Positions 1-12,413 of a stretch of DNA of 64,000 nt are shown here, one piece after another (the stretch's first letter is position 1; each line of letters begins with the position of its first letter). This stretch comes from Pseudevernia furfuracea (taxonomy: Eukaryota > Ascomycota > Lecanoromycetes > Lecanorales > Parmeliaceae). The DNA is taken from positions 744,001 to 808,000 of the forward strand of contig JAIUPT010000030.1 of NCBI GenBank assembly GCA_022315425.1. Direction: 5' to 3'. A program made the translations under genes and the position numbers. The notes under the pieces were generated by a model, which did not search any database, was not told where the DNA came from, and saw nothing but the letters and a program-made list of their open reading frames with translations.

Positions 1-1311
1 GATCGCTGATGAGGTAACTGAAACGAGAGATTCATAAGACTTATATCTCTTGATTTGATTAAGCTAACAAGTAGAATAGTGCGCTATGTAAGTACGAAGA
101 TTCTTGAATAGATGTCGAATGAATACTGTATAAAATAGTCTGTCATGATATCGGTGATAGTCTTCATGACTAGACAGATTATGTGCTTGCTCGAACATCT
201 CTTGTTTTATTGATGGCGATATGCAAAGACGTTATATATTCTCGTCGTTGACATGGTAAATGAGACTCTCTCGTAGTCGAAATGATATATTCGATACTTG
301 CTTCGCTTCTTGAATAACAGATGCGTCTTCTGTGAAAGACTGCGCTGCTTGAGTAGTAGTTTCGTCTTCTGCGAAAGGGTTCGTTATTTGATCTTCTGCG
401 AAAGGCCTCACTGCTTGAGTAGCTACAGAAGACTTTAACATAATAAGAAGCTTTTCTTAATGAGGGTCTTTGACATAGCCTAGCTTCAGCCGATGCTTAA
501 AATCGTCTAACATTTTCATAAGAATAACGTGATAAACTATCACTGACTCGATAACAATCGTCGAGGAATCCGATCAACATTTCGTATTATCATATAAGAC
601 ATCGAGTGCTTTCTCAGACTAATCTGAAGATAGAGTGCTGAAAGCTTGTGACAGACGAAATAGTGCGCCAGATATAACGTTAGACTTGTTAGTCTTATAA
701 CGGAGTTCAAGATTAAAGGTCGATAGATACTACGAGACACGAATAAGGCGAAGATTGAGCTTGTTCGTATTAATGATATTAAGCGTCGTTTACTTAGAAA
801 TTAAAACAGCTGCTGAGTGATCTGTATAAACGATCACGAGTGACTTCAAGCTAAACTCGATTATATAACGAATCTTTTTCACGACCCACACTACGTCAGC
901 GATCTCTAGCTTAGTAAATTAGTAGTTATACTTAATAGTATTTAGACATCGACTTAAAAACATGATAGACTGAACGTCGATGCGTGTGATCTTACTGAAA
1001 GTCTTCGAAATGCTGTTCTTCTTATAATGATATATCATTATCGCAAATTCGAAACTTTTGAAGACGTTTAGATTCACGAACAAGAGTCTTATTCTATTAT
1101 AGTGTATTAGAAAAGAGAGACTTATAAAAGCCTGTTATAGACTATGAAAGACTTTCATCTCTGCTTCGATAGGTGCATAAAATAACATCTTTATAACAGT
1201 GCGTTTTCGAGCTAAGTCTTTAACGTCAGCTCTCATATTCTTGATAAGTATAATCTTTCTTTCTTATAAGAGAGTGACAAGCTAAACATAGCGAGGAATC
1301 GATGAGCGAAG

Positions 1312-1656
1312 TTATTCGATGAGTTCTAGAAAGATCTCGAGATCACGAAGCGTTTCGAGGAATCGGAGACTGATAATTGCCTGAATCTTTTTCTGCGATG
1401 TGAACATATCTAGTTCATCGACTCGTTGACTCAGTAGAATAACAGACGAATAGTCAATAAATAACTTGATAGACGAGAGACTCACTCGCTTGATGCGAAA
1501 CAACTCGAAGATTTGACGTAAGTGACCGAGGTGCTTCTGTAAGATTCGTGAGAAGATGATAATATTATTCACGAATGTCTTAATAAAGTTCTTGAATGAC
1601 CTCAGCATAACATCGATTTGTCTTTGAACGTATAAAGATAATCCCTTGTATCCCAT
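1312..1656 (-). pseudogene. Reverse transcriptase palm fragment of A-gypsy
   Basis: The 114-residue open stretch contains the gypsy RT segment YVQRQIDVMLRSF, then the catalytic box read as VNNIIIFS, where gypsy RT normally has V/Y-x-D-D followed by a hydrophobic run. Both aspartates are changed to asparagine (GAC/GAT to AAC/AAT), a G-to-A change typical of RIP, so this RT is dead. Downstream it continues into the LSSIKLFIDY and LLSQRVDELDM stretch typical of fungal gypsy pol proteins. Similarity judged from family knowledge only. Confidence 0.8.
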
Positions 1657-2965
1657 CAGAGCAACAGCGAATTCTTTCTAATTTCTATGACTAACCACTA
1701 TGAGCTTATAACGATTATTGCGTGTCACGAGAAATTAATGAAATTAGCTCACGACATCTATGATAAACAAGTATATGTATTCTAACAATAGCGAGATGAT
1801 TTCTAACTGCAGTGATAATAAATAGAAATTCGTGTCTGCAATTTTGTTGAGCTCTCGAATGTCTATCACAACTCGTTTCTTACGTCCCTTGAACGTATCT
1901 TTTTAGACAACAAAGACTAAATAGCTGAATAACGTAAGCTGCTTAAATTATATCATTTTTCCCTGTTGATGTAATTTGTCAAACGTGACGTCAATGATCT
2001 CCTTGTTCTTCTGTTTCATCGAGTATATCTTAATAGACTTAATGACTGCGTCAGACTTCAGCGATATAGATATTTATTCTTCTTCTGAAATATTTACTGT
2101 CTGACCTTAATCAATGAAAAGATCTCGATGTTCGTCAAGTAGCTGTGTCAAAGACTCAGCTGCGAAAGACTTCTCGTAAATCGTGACTCCGTTTGACATA
2201 ACATGTTTCAAGTCTAGGTCTATAATAACAGCTACAGAGATGTCTGCGAAAGACTTTCTTAGACCGATATGAGAGGATGTCATAATAGCTGTCATAGCGA
2301 TGGCTGCGATAACGATGTCGCGTGCTAGCTTGATCTTTTAATTTCGTCATTCAGTGACAGCGAGATCTGCGTGATGAGCTTCGACAGGGAAGCATTTATT
2401 CTGCTCATATTCGTCTAGCACTTCAAGTCGTGCCTTGCGAGAAATGACGATAGTCTAATCGATGTCATTTCTTATCTAAACTGCATGAAAAGAGATATCG
2501 ATCATATGAACATAGACTTCGTCTGCGAGATCTAGCGACAGAGCACACTATGACTCGAAAAGCAGGTCTCGATCCTCTGACAGCTTGTCGTCAGCATATG
2601 TTATCGACACTGATATCGTGATACGAGGTGATAGAATGATCTTGCTTAGCGACTTTATCGTACGCTTGATAGATTCGAAGCGGGCACGAGAATTTATAAA
2701 CACGACTATATCTCGATAACTATCTATCTTGATGAATTGAGTAACAAAGTCAATGATTATACGCTTCGAAGTAAGAATATCTGCTTCGATAAGCATATTA
2801 GCTTTGAAATCGTCGACGATGTGAATCTCTCGCGTGATTTGTGCGAAGACTCGAGTGTTGTCGAGAAGAACGTCTTTCATATAGAAGATATGAATAGCGT
2901 ATTTATCGAAGTAATGAATCTTGAATTCTAAGTCTCGAATTGAAATCTTAATAGTTATCTTCTTG

Positions 2966-2970
2966 ACTTC
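2966..2970. repeat. Target site duplication ACTTC, left of copy A
   Basis: ACTTC immediately precedes the TGTTACGAGC LTR start at 2971 and recurs immediately after the LTR end at 6307-6311. Confidence 0.9.
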
Positions 2971-3164
2971 TGTTACGAGCGTACCCTGCATCCCTTGACA
3001 CCTCGTATCTTTGACATCTACGCTAGCCCTATCAGACTTAGCGTGTCTTGGCAGGTTCACTCCGCCATACATATATGACCTCCCTCCCAGTCCATAGTTG
3101 CTCCTCAGCTTGTTATCTTCGTTACATACTACACTACGATTATTATCACAGTACGGTCCTTACA
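2971..3164 (+). repeat. 5' LTR of copy A
   Basis: 194 bp, TGTTACGAGC to GGTCCTTACA, direct repeat of 6113-6306 with only transition differences. Confidence 0.9.
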
Positions 3165-4161
3165 CTATAACAAGCTCATTCCAAACCCCCGAGACCTGTC
3201 TTCATATATGCTTCAACCATTTGTCTTAGAAAGACAGTAGACTGTTCAGTCGACCAGACCTTCAAGTCACGAGAATCCCGTGCCTCAACCAGAAGAAAAA
3301 TTATTCTTTCAGCACCTCAGAACACCTTTATTCTTCGTGACAACTCAAGCGAACAAGAACTCAGCTTGTTATATCCTTTTTAAGAATTCTTATCCGTCCG
3401 CAACTTCAGCAATTTCATCGCCTTCGGATTTCACATCACAATCACTTAAGAAACCACTCTGTTATCATACATTAAATTCTTATCCTTATCTTGATTAAGC
3501 ACGTCAGAAGAAAGAAAGTGTTACGCGATTCTTAACATCGAAATCTAGAATATTCTCAACGTCACTATCTTTAACATCAAAGAACTCAATCTCAGCGACA
3601 GAAAACCACATATCAAACTCGCCTATCGTCTTCGTACATCAGATTCTTACTCTTATCTTGATTAAGCACGTCAGGAGAAAGAAAGTGCTTCGCTTCGTTT
3701 CGATTTTTAACCTACTTCACGAAAACCAACCCTCACGAAAATTTCTCAATCACACATTCAACCCGAGTTCTAAACGTCTTATTTCAAGAACAAAACGTTT
3801 CAAAACATAGGGTTTTCACGGCGTTCAATTCGGTTAAGAAACGCCTTCATAGAACTCTTCGTAAGAAAATCTTCTCTGAACTAATACTTCTTCTCCCTTC
3901 GCAAAATCAGCCTCGTCTCGCCTTCACACCCGAATTTGTCAACAAATCACCCTCTCAGAATAACATCGTCACAAAGAACACACTTTAAAGCATTCACATT
4001 CTTTGCGAGATGTCAAACGAGCAAATAAAAAAGTTACATCAGAAACAAAGAAAATCGATTCCCCGCAACACTCTTAACATCAAAACTTCTATTTCAATTT
4101 CTACGAAAACTCCCTTTCTCCCTCTCACAAATCGACCTCTTAACTAAGTACTCGATTAATC

Positions 4162-5649
4162 ATAAAGTTCTACGAAGAACGACTCGCTATATTCTCTTCT
4201 TGATCACATATCTTTTCATTTTCGTAATCAAAAGAATTTGTCGCGACTATATTCGTCTATACCCCTACAAAAGAATGTCATGATAATATACAATACAATA
4301 ATTGTACAATCAATCTTGACAGCTGAAAAGAAGACGATAACGCACTCATATAGTATCTACGTCGATCGCTCAAATGTGTCTCTGTCATAAAAATGAGACG
4401 AGACTGGGTGAAAACGATTCTCGACGCTCTCAAATTAAGTATTCAAGTCGAGAAAGCTTAAGAAGCTGCTGAAAAAGAAGCTCGCAAAGCTGTTAATAAA
4501 GAAGCTTAAGAAGCTCAAAAAGCTACTCAACAAGCTGCTCAGAAAGAAGCTCAAAAACCTACTCTCACACCTCGAGACCTAGTCTTCTTTGATCCTTCGC
4601 TGCAGTATAACTTTTCGAAACTCCGTCTATATCATGACATCAACAAGTTCGTCGAGCATATTTTACAGTGTGCGAATCAGTATCGCGAGATTGATGTCAC
4701 GAGACTACTTTCGAAATGTCTTCGTGATCAGACATTTACATGGAGTCAAAGCATTTAAGAAACTCTAAAAGATGTGATTCTCGTCAAGTACATGAAGATG
4801 CTGATAGTCAAATTCGAAAGAGAGACTTCAAAGTCAGCTTCTCAAACAACTCCGCAAGAGACTTCAAAATCAGCTTCGCAAATGTCTTAAGAGTATCACA
4901 AATGCACAGTTTGCTCAGCTATATTCTCCTTTATTAGTCGACTATTAAGTTATAGTCAAATGATTATCTGCAACAAGGCCTCTTGCAAGCACTGCGAGAC
5001 AATCTTCGAGTCAAAGAATCAGCTGCATAAACATCTCCGCAATCGAGACTATCAGAAATCATCTCCCATCAAGATCATAGCGTCTCATAAATCTAGTCTG
5101 TCAACACTCACCTCTGCTGAGAGCGCTACTTCTTATTTATTCTCATCTGAAATCTCTACATCTTGTTCGACAACATCTTCGCCGGAATATCGTTCTATAA
5201 TCTCGCCTTCGATGTATTAGTCATCTACATCAACATCAAAAAATTATCTTATAGTGACTAATCTCTATATGCGCTATGCATCTCTCAAATCAGTCAAATT
5301 CTTATGAATTCGCTTAGTTACTCGTTCGAGAATCGTTCTTCTCACACTTATAGTCAAGGATTTATATAAGAAGTTTTATAAACGTCAAATTGATATGAGA
5401 TCTCCAAGTCGTCAAATCGGGTCTAGCGCAGTCAAATCAGTATGCGATGCAAAGACCTCGACAATCGCCTCAAATTTGATTCATCAGAAGGGCGTCAAGA
5501 CTTCATTTTTCATCATGTCAAAAACCAGTGCTTAGCGACTAAGTTTTCAATAACAACGTCAAGTAACGTCTTTCTTCTTCACATTACCTCGAGCTATAGT
5601 CTATAACTATCGACGTCATCATAGCCGAAGATCCGAAGCGTGTTGTTAA
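4162..5649 (+). pseudogene. BIR/gag-like/zinc-finger ORF remnant of copy A
   Basis: Collinear with the open reading frame of copy C (15267-16619). The start codon is ATA instead of ATG, and many in-frame stops come from TGG-to-TGA and CAA/CAG-to-TAA/TAG transitions. The best preserved piece is 4960-5220, which still has the C-x2-C finger CKHCETIFESKNQLHKHLR and the proline/serine-rich linker. Copy A keeps the second finger cysteine that copy C has lost. Not translatable as a whole. Confidence 0.8.
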
Positions 5650-6112
5650 TAACGTCGTCGCTCTCGATGAATTTGACCTTATGAAGAAGACTACGTCAAA
5701 ATCATTTGATATCGATTTAGATTTAAGGTTCGAGCGGTTCGGAAGGTCTCAGTCAATCACAGACCTTCATTTCTGAATTTCTTCTCCGTTCGAAAATCGA
5801 ATATCAAATGACTGCTGCATAACAAAACACGTCCTTGATCATCATTTCTTCAATTCTTCATCAATGAAGGTCATTTCTGAACCCCTATTATCGCATAACG
5901 TCATGCTAGCGACATGACATCGTCAAGACGTTATCGAATTAAATTGGAATCAACATCATCGTCGCAAGGAGAAAGCGAGCGCTAGAGTCAAAAGTTCTTT
6001 GTTTTTTATGATTTTTCAGCGACCAAGCATACATGACGTTTGTTTTCTTTTTTCTTCTTCTTTTCTTCTTTTCTACAGCACTGGGGACCAGCGCTTCTCC
6101 GGGGGGGGGTAG

Positions 6113-6306
6113 TGTTACGAGCGTACCCTGCATCCCTTGACACCTCGTACCTTTGACACCTACGCTAGCCCTATCAGACTTAGCGTGTCTTGGCAGGTTC
6201 ACTCCGCCATACATATATGACCTCCCTCCCAGTCCATAGTTGCTCCTCAGCTTGTTATCTTCGTTACATACTACACTACGATTATCACCACAGTACGATC
6301 CTTACA
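6113..6306 (+). repeat. 3' LTR of copy A
   Basis: 194 bp, starts TGTTACGAGC directly after a G-run plus TAG, ends GATCCTTACA, followed by ACTTC (6307-6311). Confidence 0.9.
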
Positions 6307-8830
6307 ACTTCTGCTGTGACAGAGATAAAGATGCGATCGATTATAATTATAGTGCAGTTAGCGTTAGTATAGATCTTCTTCTTCTTATTCGCAGACTCTT
6401 AGCTAATGTGAGTGATAGCGTAATGATAATTTCGGAAAGCAAAGTCTGTCTCGGGTACAGGCTCTAAAACTAAAGAAACAATAATAGATTCTGTGATAGA
6501 CTTCTCAGCATCGAAAGCAAGGGTGTCTGTCACAAGATTCTTTTCTGTGACGAGAGTGCTTATCAAAGACTTTCTTTAGCACTCTTCGCGTAGGTGTGTG
6601 AAGAGTTTGTTACGAGAGATAATCTTATATTAACAGTGCTTACATTAATAGTTCTTGATAGACATTATCTTAGTGAAGTAGTCTTCGATCGGGTCATTAT
6701 CGTAATAGTCATGTTCTTCGTGACTGTCGAAGACTTCGACAGATATCTTAGACTGATATAAAGAATAACTAGTATAGACATTTTAATCGATATCGTAGTC
6801 TGGTTCAGGCTCGTTCTTATCGTAGTCTTTCTCGACTGTAGCTTGATAAGCTCGCTGCTGACGCGACTAAAATCTATTTTGATAATTGTCATTGCTTGGG
6901 CGAAAAGACTGATGATACGATTGTTAATGCTGAGGACGATTAGCTGACTTTGAATCTAACGCGTTTTCGATCGACGAAGAAGAAGTCGTGATCTAAAGTC
7001 TTATTGAAGAAACGAGAAGAGAGATACGAGCGTCTTCTGAATTGTCTTAATAGGGCGAACGCTGATTGCCTTGATAGACATTCTCGTATATGAAAGGCTT
7101 TCACGAACGTTGATACTGCTGTTGATTGTTCTAATAAGTATTCTAAGACTGATACTGAGGCTGAGACTGTCGAGGTTGATATCCACGAGTGTCTTTTCTT
7201 TGCTGAGGCTGTGAAGCTTGTCGCGAATAACGACTAGCATGCTCTCATTATTGATACTTTCGCTTATCGAGCGACTTCAAGAATCGATTGTAGTCAGTGA
7301 CAGTCTTAGGCTCTGAAATGTCTCGTTGAAACTCGAAGTCAAGATCATTTCAAATAAGCAACATATGATCTTTTATCGTTCTCATGTTCGCATTCTAAGC
7401 TACTCGCATAATGATTTGAACGTACTCTCTCGACTCACGATAACGGATAATATTTTACATTGAGTACTTCTCACGAAGCAAGACTGTTATTTCTTGAATA
7501 TGAGATTGTTTTCATCGTGTTAGCAACAAACGATATCATTCGTCTATGCTATAGGTGACGAGACGCTTATTATTTTCGATTAGCTTAGTGATAAATCAAG
7601 CAAGAGCAGTGTCTCTCAGACAGATCTGAAGGTTCTGCCTTAACAATGCATCATCCTTAGCACGGGCAACGTTCTTGACTCGATCGAAAAAGATATGAAT
7701 GTCACGAAAAAAGGTGCTTTTGTCGATGTACTCTATTACGAAAGCAGTGTCAATGAACTTGCTCTCATAGAATAAGTCAAAGTAATCAACGTCATCTAAA
7801 TTGAATCGCTTCGTATCGCCGATGTCATTGTTATTGTTAGCTGATCCTGAGTCTTTTTAAGATTCTGAATTTCTCGAAGGTTCTGAAGGTTCTGAGATAG
7901 CACGAAACTCCGTTATTATACATAGCACGAAGCTCGATAAGCTATGCTTTCGTGAAGTCTTGAGTTATTGATGACTCAGATTCAATTGATCGTCTATAAA
8001 TAACTTCGTTTGCTGATGTAACAGCAGATTCTGCTCTTGTAGTGAATAACTCGAAATATGAAGAGATTGAGCGAGACTCAGATGTATTGTCTGTCGAAGA
8101 GAGCTCGTAACGTCTAAAGAATTGCTGAATAACTAAAGTAGCTTTTAGATCTGACGTGCGATTGTCGAAGACTTTGACAGCACGCTGTAGAGAGGCTAGA
8201 TTCGAGTCTCAATGCTTGAAGAAAGGATCTTCTGCTTGATTCGACCTAATGACAATTGACTGTGATCGTGGGAAATTGATCGTTATGTAAAGGGCAGTAA
8301 GGTCAACCTTTCGAGGGATTTGATGACTCTTATCAGTGCCTTTCGCAAATGCTTGAATTTGATAGACAATGTTAACGAGATTGCTAGCGAACAAGAGAGC
8401 TAATGTTGACGTACTCGAGGATAAGAGAGTTATAATAGAGAATACAGTTGAGTCAGTGATAATAGAAGTTAGCTTGACGTAGCTATCAAAGGCTTCTCTT
8501 GAATCGATATGGAAAAGACTTCAATGACTGGGACACAGCAAGACGTTCAACGAAGAAGTCTTTGCTGCTAGAATTGATATTAATGTTGATTTAGTGAACG
8601 CTGAATCTTCTAGCAAGCAGTCGAATGGTGCTTGCTAGTAATTAGAGTGTTGTTATTATTTGTTATGACTAATATCGTGATGGAGAAGAAAGATAGTTTA
8701 TTGCTATCTAGAAATCTGTCTAAGTGAGCATGAGAGAAGCTAGTACATATTTGATCTAGACTCTTCGAAAGCAAGGAAAGAGCCTTCTGCGGAAGGCTTT
8801 CGCAGTGTATATATCACTTTTCTATAGAAA

Positions 8831-11800
8831 ATTTTTCGTTTATTTAATAATAAAGCTTGACACTCGCTTGCTGCGGAGATTGTGTATTAGTCTCTTATGA
8901 AAGAAATTATTAAAAGCGTCTGCTACGTCTAATGATAATAGACTCGTCACCTTTCTTTTATTACATTTATCGTGGTTTTAGATCGTGTGAATAGTCTCAG
9001 TGAGAGTCTTTAATACGATCTTCACTGATCGTTTTCTTCTTGCTTTTATCTGTTATACTAATAGCATTTTATATTTCTCGACTATATTATTAAGTCTCTT
9101 TGAGATCACTGTCTCTAACGCTTTGTCGAGTGTATCGAGAAGTGCAATAGATCTATATAACTTCGACTTAGAGTAGTCTTTTTTATCTGATTTCTTGAGA
9201 ATTATCGTATTTGCTTCTTTAAAGTGTTTTAAGTAATATTCGACATCGAAACAAGCTTAAAAGAGATGAGAAATCGAGTCTATTAGTTTTGTTTCTGTTA
9301 TCGTTCGCAGAAACCTATTGAGAATTCTAGTGATATTCGAAGCTTTGTCTGTCGCTGGATGTTATATAGCTTCACGGACTTCTTTGTTACTGAGTCTATC
9401 GTTTTCTTCTAAGGGTTCGAAATATCTTATTTTAGTAATATCGTTTAAGTTCGCTATCGATAAAGGGGGAAATAAGACTCTTCTTAAGACTCTCACTTTG
9501 CCTTCGAAGTTCTTTACTTTGTCTTCGTTCTCGTCTTTAATCGCTGAAAACTATGATAATTCTTTGAGTTTGTCGCTTTTTTGTCTCTCTTACTTTGTAA
9601 GCTTTCAGATTCTCGTGAATCTTAAGAATATTTGATATATACTTTCGCGAAAGGAAAACGTCTTCGCTTTGCGAATAACTCGAACTTTTTCATAATTCGT
9701 CGCTTTGAGAGCTTTCTTCGTTCGTGTGCTTCTGCTTCGTGTGTATTCTCTTAAACACTCTTTTATCTTAAGCGTGATCTTAATATATCGCGCTGTTTAA
9801 TATGATTTGATATTCTAATGTGACCTTTTTTATAAGATTGTAATGTTCACTATTTCTCGAAACCCTTTTAATATTCTTTTTAGATATGCGTCAATGTCAT
9901 CGCGAGTGACGAGTTCTAATCTGCGTAGTATATAAAACAAGACGTTGACTCCTTGTTCTACTTCTCTTCTTGTCGAGATTTTCTCTAGCTTCTTTCAAGC
10001 GCGACGAGAACGCTGTTTCGCCTTCTCTTATAATTATTCTAACTCGATCATAATAGAGAAATAATCTGATTCGTAATGTAAGTCTTCGCGAGTCGTATAA
10101 CTACTTAATGCTTGATAGACGTCTTTTATAAAGAAGATTAGATCGATAATACTTTCGTGTTCTTAAGCTTTTCACGTAACTGCTTCTTTCGAGATTCTTA
10201 GTTTTATCTCTCTTTCTTTTATGATTTTCAGTAATTAATCGATCATAGCGTGATATATATATCTATCTGCGTTGTTTCATCTTGAATAATATAGATTAAA
10301 GTTCTTCATTAGAATATGTTCTCTCTCTTTCATCAATATATTTTATAATAAAGATAGTGTGAATACACTATTCGTAGTAATGTATTGAAATGACGATGAA
10401 TTGTACACGTTATATACTCAGATATGCTTTTGTTCGATTGTTCTTTGCTCTAGGTTCGTAGTTCTCTCGCTTTGTAACTCTATATTGATTCTATCTATCG
10501 ATGAGAATCTAAGTGAGCAGAGATCTTCGTTTTGAAAGATTGTCTCTTAACTGTCTATATTAATTCTTTTATTTATATAAAAGCATGTGCGCGTTTTCTA
10601 ATTTTCTTTGTACGCAAGATGAAAGCAGCTAGTACTATTATTATGTGATAATTGATTTGCTCGATTTCAGCTGGGTTTCTGTATTGTCAGCACGTTAACG
10701 TCTTTGATGATTTCATCTTGAAGCAGTGACGTTAGTAGACTTGATTCTTTTCTAATATTGTACTGCACGATCTTAAAGTTGTTTGTGTTACTTATTAAGT
10801 ATAGATATCATGTTCTCATTCACTTTTATTGCTATTGATTCACTTAACTAAATCGTTTGCGTCGAGACCTTTTAAATAAATTCTATTAATTGATTGCTTG
10901 AGATTTAAATTGTGCTTTGATTTGAGAAAATCGAATCTACAAATAGTTTTGATCTTCTCACTTTTCTGATGTTGCTGCTTATCTTCGTCAGCGCTTTTCT
11001 CTTTATAATATTTCTTGATAATATCACGATAAAACTCTTATTGTCTTTCGCTATTGTGAGAGAGCTAGAGAGTGAAACGTTAAATCATTTCGATTTATTT
11101 TCCAGCCTCTGCTGAATTCTACGTATCTCTTTTCTTCGAATTTCGTAGTTCTTGCTTTAAGATTCGTACTTCCCTGAGCATATAGAGCATTATATCTCTT
11201 CTGATTTATTAATGTTATAATTCTACGACTAATGTGATCTCGCACATTTATCGCATTTTGTTTTATTGATGTAAGCTACGATCATATGTTCATATTCTTG
11301 ACAGTTATAATATTGTCTTAAATCGTCTATGCGTTCTTATTTCTCACATAAGAGAGGATTCTCGCTTTCTAAAAAGCCTTTCGTTATCAGTCTGTTTGTT
11401 ATCTCTAAGTTTGTAATTTTCAAAATCAATGTAGAGTATCTCTTCTTTCTTTCATATACGTTCGATCTAAAAGCGAAGCTAGATCATGTTACGCTTATTA
11501 TTTTCAGTTCTGAATAAAGTCTGTAGTTATCTTTTTTAAGTATTTCGATAGCCGCTTCTTAACAATTCGTATCGATCACATTAACGTATACTTCGTGTAT
11601 CGTCATCGAGAATATCTATCTTAATATTTTCGCGAAGGAGATGACGCTCTTAACTTATTCGTTTGCTGCTTCGAGTTCTTTTCTAACCTCTATACTTTTT
11701 ATAAGAAGAATAACATTCGCTCGTGTCGTTTTTCGTGCTACGATAATTAACTCTACTACTAAGCAGTCGTTATTCTTAAACATTATAATCAGTTGAGAAC

Positions 11801-12134
11801 TTATCGCTTTTGTCATCTGCGTTCTAATGTTGACATCGTTGATTCTTACTGTTATTTGCTTTACTTTGATATTGTTAATCAAGAAAGAAAGAAAAGAGTT
11901 TGTCTCTATATGTCTTATCGTAGAGAGAGTCTCTCCGTCAACGATCTTTGCTCAACTCTTAATTGACTGAGAGCCTATTATATCACGTGTCTTGAGGGTC
12001 TTTATCTTATTTTCCAGTGTTTCGATTCGTTTCTCTGAGCTGTTGATGTATTCTAGTACGACTCCTAACGTCACGCGAGTAGCTTTCAAGTCATGCGATG
12101 TCATTCGATACATCTTCTCCAGTTTCAAAGCTTT
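8831..12134 (-). mobile_element. Tad-like LINE, RIP-degraded (ORF1 and 5' part of ORF2)
   Basis: Read on the minus strand from 12134 downward: a coiled-coil ORF1 start, then a CCHC-like knuckle region around 11310-11210 and the ORF1 tail (about 11245-11050). An endonuclease segment follows near 10400-10150, where HILMKNFNLYYSR corresponds to the Tad-type HxLxGDFNxHH motif with damage. An RT segment lies near 9230-8830, with phrases like KKDYSKSKLYRSIALLDTL and SLLLLDVADAFNN. All frames carry many transition-type stops. The element is split from its 5' end (25795-26372) by the gypsy insertion at 12140-25789, and is cut short at about 8830 where A-gypsy begins. Confidence 0.7.
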
Positions 12135-12139
12135 TATAG
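12135..12139. repeat. Target site duplication TATAG (left) of B-gypsy
   Basis: TATAG abuts the LTR start at 12140; CATAG abuts the other LTR end at 25790-25794. They differ by one C/T transition, consistent with RIP after insertion. Confidence 0.8.
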
Positions 12140-12413
12140 TGTAACGGGGTCTAGACATGCGTGAGTGAGTAACAGATGAATTGATTACTAGATAGACTGA
12201 ATTCTGAGGAACTCGGTGAGAGTCCTCAGAGACAGCATATTTAGTAGAGAAGAGTGCACCCTCATGTCAAGCAAACTTACTATGCGACTACTATAGCCGC
12301 ACAGCCGCACAGCTGCACCAGAGAGATAGTCTCTCGAATCTAATCTAGATGTATGTTGAATTTCTGAACTTCTGACAGGTCGTCTCATGTCTAGAGATCT
12401 TATGACTCTTACA
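12140..12413 (-). repeat. 3' LTR of B-gypsy
   Basis: 274 bp, direct repeat of 25516-25789; related to the solo LTR at 26373-26647. Confidence 0.9.

Larger units (their letters stand above)
2971..6306 (+). mobile_element. Short LTR retroelement with BIR/zinc-finger ORF, copy A (RIP-degraded)
   Basis: 3336-bp element bounded by 194-bp direct LTRs starting TGTTAC and ending CTTACA, flanked by a perfect 5-bp ACTTC duplication. A run of nine or more G residues followed by TAG precedes the 3' LTR, in polypurine-tract position. No protease, RT, RNase H or integrase is visible in the roughly 2.9-kb interior, so the element is non-autonomous. The LTRs differ only by a few transitions. The interior is collinear with copies C and D but much more degraded, and has a longer 5' leader. 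Confidence 0.9.
1..8830 (-). mobile_element. Ty3/gypsy LTR retrotransposon, RIP-degraded, truncated by window start (A-gypsy)
   Basis: Minus-strand reading gives, from high to low coordinates, a gag-like region (about 8400-6700), a retropepsin/linker region (6307+ and 2970-2548, with the phrase KANMLIEADIL) and reverse transcriptase (about 2300-1000). Frames are riddled with stops that look like TGG-to-TGA and CAA/CGA-to-TAA/TGA transitions, as RIP would leave. The element is split by copy A at 2971-6306; flanking sequence matches up across the ACTTC target duplication. The 3' part (integrase, LTR) lies outside the window. The right boundary near 8830 is estimated from where LINE RT similarity begins; I could not identify a 5' LTR there. 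Confidence 0.75.

Noticed and set aside
2548..3072. Minus-strand 174-codon frame starting MYGGVNLPRHAK
   Set aside because: Its first ~35 codons are the copy A LTR read antisense; only the rest belongs to the gypsy pol remnant.
9318..9635. Plus-strand 105-codon hydrophobic frame
   Set aside because: Antisense to the LINE ORF2; no motif, composition typical of RIP-damaged DNA.
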